Source: Thalassospira mesophila
GTDB taxonomy: Bacteria; Pseudomonadota; Alphaproteobacteria; Rhodospirillales; Thalassospiraceae
Reading direction: 5' to 3'
Assembly: GCF_002115755.1 (NCBI RefSeq)
Contig: NZ_JFKA01000010.1
Span: forward strand, 81,970-145,969
Length of the DNA: 64,000 nt
Each line of letters opens with the position of its first letter. The first letter of the stretch is position 1. This document shows positions 62,197 to 64,000 of this stretch, one piece after another. A model generated the notes under the pieces. That model saw only the letters and a program-made list of their open reading frames with translations, had not been told where the DNA came from and did no database searches. The position numbers were made by a program, and so were the translations under genes.

Positions 62197-62813
62197 TTGA
62201 GACGTGCCTCCAACGCTTCGACCGCACCCTTGGTCAGCACCAGGGTGTCACGGCGCAGGATGTCATAGACGTTGGCACCAACCTGCGGCAGAACATCAAT
62301 CTGCGGGATGTTGCGCGCTGCGCGAGCAAAACCTTCGTTGACCGATGCACCGTCGATGATCAATGCCGATTTCCAGCCGAGTTTTGAAAAAACAACGGCC
62401 AGAGCCTTGGTCTTCGAGTCCGAGAAATCCGCATTATCAAGAACGATAAGCTTGCCGTCCTTTGCTTTAGCCGACAGAGCCGTCTTCAGCGCGAGTTTAC
62501 GGAATTTCTTGGTCAGATCATGCGAATGGTCACGAACACGCGGACCATGCGCAACGCCACCACCACGGAACTGTACAGCTTTGCGAGAACCGTGACGTGC
62601 GCCGCCACTGCCCTTCTGCCGCACGAACTTTTTCGTGGTTGCGGAAATTTCGCTTTTTTCCTTGACCTTATGGGTCCCGGCGCGGCGCTTTGCCAACTGC
62701 CAGGTGACCATGCGGTGAAGGATGTCACGACGAACTTCCAGACCAAAGATCTCTTCTGCGAGATCAATATTGCCGGCGCTGGAAGCGTCCAGATTCAATA
62801 CGTCGAGCTTCAT
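62193..62813 (-). CDS. rplD: 50S ribosomal protein L4
   Basis: L4 lines the tunnel and, in E. coli, represses the S10 operon. The 206-residue product starts [20 protein letters not shown] and has [20 protein letters not shown] and [20 protein letters not shown], the long loop of the family. It lies between rplC and rplW, overlapping rplW by 4 nt. An L4-binding leader in this S10 region was not seen. Confidence 0.97.
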   Translation of the reverse strand: MKLDVLNLDASSAGNIDLAEEIFGLEVRRDILHRMVTWQLAKRRAGTHKVKEKSEISATTKKFVRQKGSGGARHGSRKAVQFRGGGVAHGPRVRDHSHDLTKKFRKLALKTALSAKAKDGKLIVLDNADFSDSKTKALAVVFSKLGWKSALIIDGASVNEGFARAARNIPQIDVLPQVGANVYDILRRDTLVLTKGAVEALEARLK

Positions 62814-62818
62814 GATGC

Positions 62819-63532
62819 TTATTCCTTATCCTCGGCGGCTGCTTCAGCAACCGGGGCAGCACCCTTAAGCGCGGCCGGGAACGGCAGACCTTCAGGCGCA
62901 GCACGCTTCACCGCATCCTTGACAAGGACATACGCACCCTGATGACCCGGAACAGCACCGTGCACCAGAACCAGACCTTTATCTTCGTCGGTAGCGACGA
63001 TTTTCAAGCTCTGGACAGTAACACGGGCAGCACCCATATGGCCGGCCATCTTCTTACCTTTGAAGACGCGACCAGGATCCTGGCACTGGCCGGTGGAACC
63101 GTGCGAACGGTGCGATACAGACACACCGTGCGAGGCACGCAAACCAGCAAAATTGTGACGCTTCATCGCACCGGCAAAACCTTTACCGATCGAGGTCCCG
63201 GTAACGTCGACATACTGGCCTTCAACGAAGTGAGCTGCTGAAAGTTCAGCGCCAACTTCAATCAGGCCGTCTTCGCTAACGCGGAATTCGACAAGTTTGG
63301 CTTTCGGTTCGACTTTTGCTTTGGCAAAGTGGCCACGCATCGGCTTCGATACGTTTTTAACTTTTGCCTTACCGTAACCCAGCTGTACGGCAACGTAACC
63401 GTCGACGTCGTTGGTACGATTCGCAACGACCTGAAGGCTATCAACCTTCAGAACGGTCACAGGAATATGCACACCCTCGTCTGTGAAGACGCGGGTCATG
63501 CCGACTTTCTGGGTAATAAGTCCACTACGCAT
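62819..63532 (-). CDS. rplC: 50S ribosomal protein L3
   Basis: L3 is an early assembly protein whose finger reaches the peptidyl transferase centre. The 237-residue product has [20 protein letters not shown] at the front and [15 protein letters not shown] [20 protein letters not shown] with the family's [21 protein letters not shown] long alanine-rich C-terminal tail (about 25 residues) is an extension typical of alphaproteobacteria. It lies between rpsJ and rplD. Confidence 0.97.
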   Translation of the reverse strand: MRSGLITQKVGMTRVFTDEGVHIPVTVLKVDSLQVVANRTNDVDGYVAVQLGYGKAKVKNVSKPMRGHFAKAKVEPKAKLVEFRVSEDGLIEVGAELSAAHFVEGQYVDVTGTSIGKGFAGAMKRHNFAGLRASHGVSVSHRSHGSTGQCQDPGRVFKGKKMAGHMGAARVTVQSLKIVATDEDKGLVLVHGAVPGHQGAYVLVKDAVKRAAPEGLPFPAALKGAAPVAEAAAEDKE

Positions 63533-63548
63533 TGCGGCTTACTCCCGA

Positions 63549-63857
63549 TTAAAGCTTGATCTCGACATCGACACCGGCAGCAAGGTCGAGCTTCATCAAA
63601 GCATCAACAGTTTGCGGAGTCGGGTCGACGATGTCGAGAAGACGCTTGTGCGTACGGATTTCGAACTGTTCACGTGACTTTTTGTCAATATGCGGAGACC
63701 GCAGAACAGTGTATTTTTCTATGCGGGTCGGCAGCGGAATCGGGCCGCGGACCTCTGCGCCAGTGCGCTTCGCCGTATTGACGATCTCGCGCGTGGACTG
63801 GTCCAGCACGCGATGGTCAAACGCCTTAAGGCGAATGCGAATGTTCTGACTATCCAT
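63549..63857 (-). CDS. rpsJ: 30S ribosomal protein S10
   Basis: S10 is a head protein and also the NusE antitermination factor. The 102-residue product has [20 protein letters not shown], the [20 protein letters not shown] loop, and ends [14 protein letters not shown]. The ATG at 63857 is preferred to the upstream in-frame start at 63881. It opens the S10 operon; a hairpin lies between it and tuf. Confidence 0.97.
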   Translation of the reverse strand: MDSQNIRIRLKAFDHRVLDQSTREIVNTAKRTGAEVRGPIPLPTRIEKYTVLRSPHIDKKSREQFEIRTHKRLLDIVDPTPQTVDALMKLDLAAGVDVEIKL

Positions 63858-63929
63858 GTAATTATGTACCGGAGCCCTCAAAAGGACACCGGCCCCTCAA
63901 CTGGAGTTGACGATTGCCGCAAAAAGTAT

Positions 63930-63956
63930 CGCGGGCGGCTTATGTAGCCGCCCGCG
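63930..63956 (-). terminator. Hairpin between tuf and rpsJ
   Basis: CGCGGGCGGCT (63930-63940) and AGCCGCCCGCG (63946-63956) form an 11-bp stem with a 5-nt loop. On the minus strand it is followed by ATAC and then T5. It may stop part of the tuf transcript or act as an attenuator in front of the S10 operon. Confidence 0.65.
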
Positions 63957-63974
63957 ACACAAAGATCAAGGAAA

Positions 63975-64000
63975 TTATTCAATGATCTTTGCAACGACGC
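63975..64000 (-). CDS. tuf: Elongation factor Tu, C-terminal end only
   Basis: Only the last eight codons and stop are inside the window. They read VVAKIIE followed by TAA on the minus strand, the usual EF-Tu ending (GVVAKIIE). Its position directly before rpsJ is the standard str-S10 order, so the call rests on this ending and the context. EF-Tu delivers aminoacyl-tRNA to the ribosome. Confidence 0.85.

Noticed and set aside
1..64000. CRISPR arrays, tRNA and rRNA genes
   Set aside because: No regularly spaced short repeats and no tRNA-like cloverleaf or rRNA sequence was seen in any gap. A tRNAscan-SE and CRISPR-finder run would be decisive.

Overview
The window looks like chromosome of an alphaproteobacterium, most likely a Rhodospirillales member such as Thalassospira. 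This is inferred from gene content and order, not from a database match. The supporting features are a SAM-II riboswitch, an ATP12-type F1 assembly chaperone, two very short cytochrome aa3 oxidase subunit IV-like proteins, propionyl-CoA carboxylase genes, a DUF2066 gene next to purM-purN, and an S10-spc-alpha ribosomal superoperon with adk after secY. Base composition is moderately GC-rich. The one large exception is a visibly AT-rich gene at 15.2-19.0 kb.

Layout. 0-3.6 kb: DUF2066 gene (partial), purM-purN, and two small oxidase-type membrane peptides. 3.9-8.3 kb: chemoreceptor, ndk, YheS-type ABC-F protein. 8.4-10.9 kb: metN-metI-metQ methionine transporter (minus strand) behind a SAM-II riboswitch and an intrinsic terminator. 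11.1-15.2 kb: pepA-holC, a NnrS-family membrane protein, an acetyltransferase. 15.2-19.0 kb: a 1262-residue SIR2-domain protein, the best candidate for a phage-defence gene. 19.1-22.7 kb: an AmmeMemoRadiSam locus (radical SAM enzyme, divergent from a Memo-AMMECR1 fusion) and cysQ. 22.7-23.7 kb: a non-coding stretch with a candidate small RNA and a 150-bp MITE-like element that runs into a small ORF. 23.7-29.0 kb: tsaC/sua5, an FAD-linked oxidase, an acid phosphatase, acylphosphatase, DUF1244 and HAD genes. 29.5-33.0 kb: pccB-pccA. 33.4-36.7 kb: a four-PAS diguanylate cyclase and an ATP12 chaperone. 37-39.6 kb: an NMT1/THI5-type ABC importer. 39.7-49.5 kb: housekeeping genes on the minus strand (dienelactone hydrolase, HAD phosphatase, rluC-crcB, DUF1499, azoR, rarA, degQ). 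49.8-64 kb: 27 genes from rplQ back to rpsJ, plus the end of tuf, all on the minus strand.

How the genes work together. The most coherent units are the ribosomal/SecY/RNA polymerase alpha superoperon, purine synthesis steps 3 and 5 (purN and purM, overlapping), SAM-controlled methionine uptake, propionyl-CoA carboxylation, and the AmmeMemoRadiSam set. The most unusual parts are the SIR2 gene, the riboswitch plus short MetN, the Memo-AMMECR1 fusion, and the repeat and RNA structures at 22.9-23.7 kb. No CRISPR array, tRNA, rRNA or complete transposase gene was seen.
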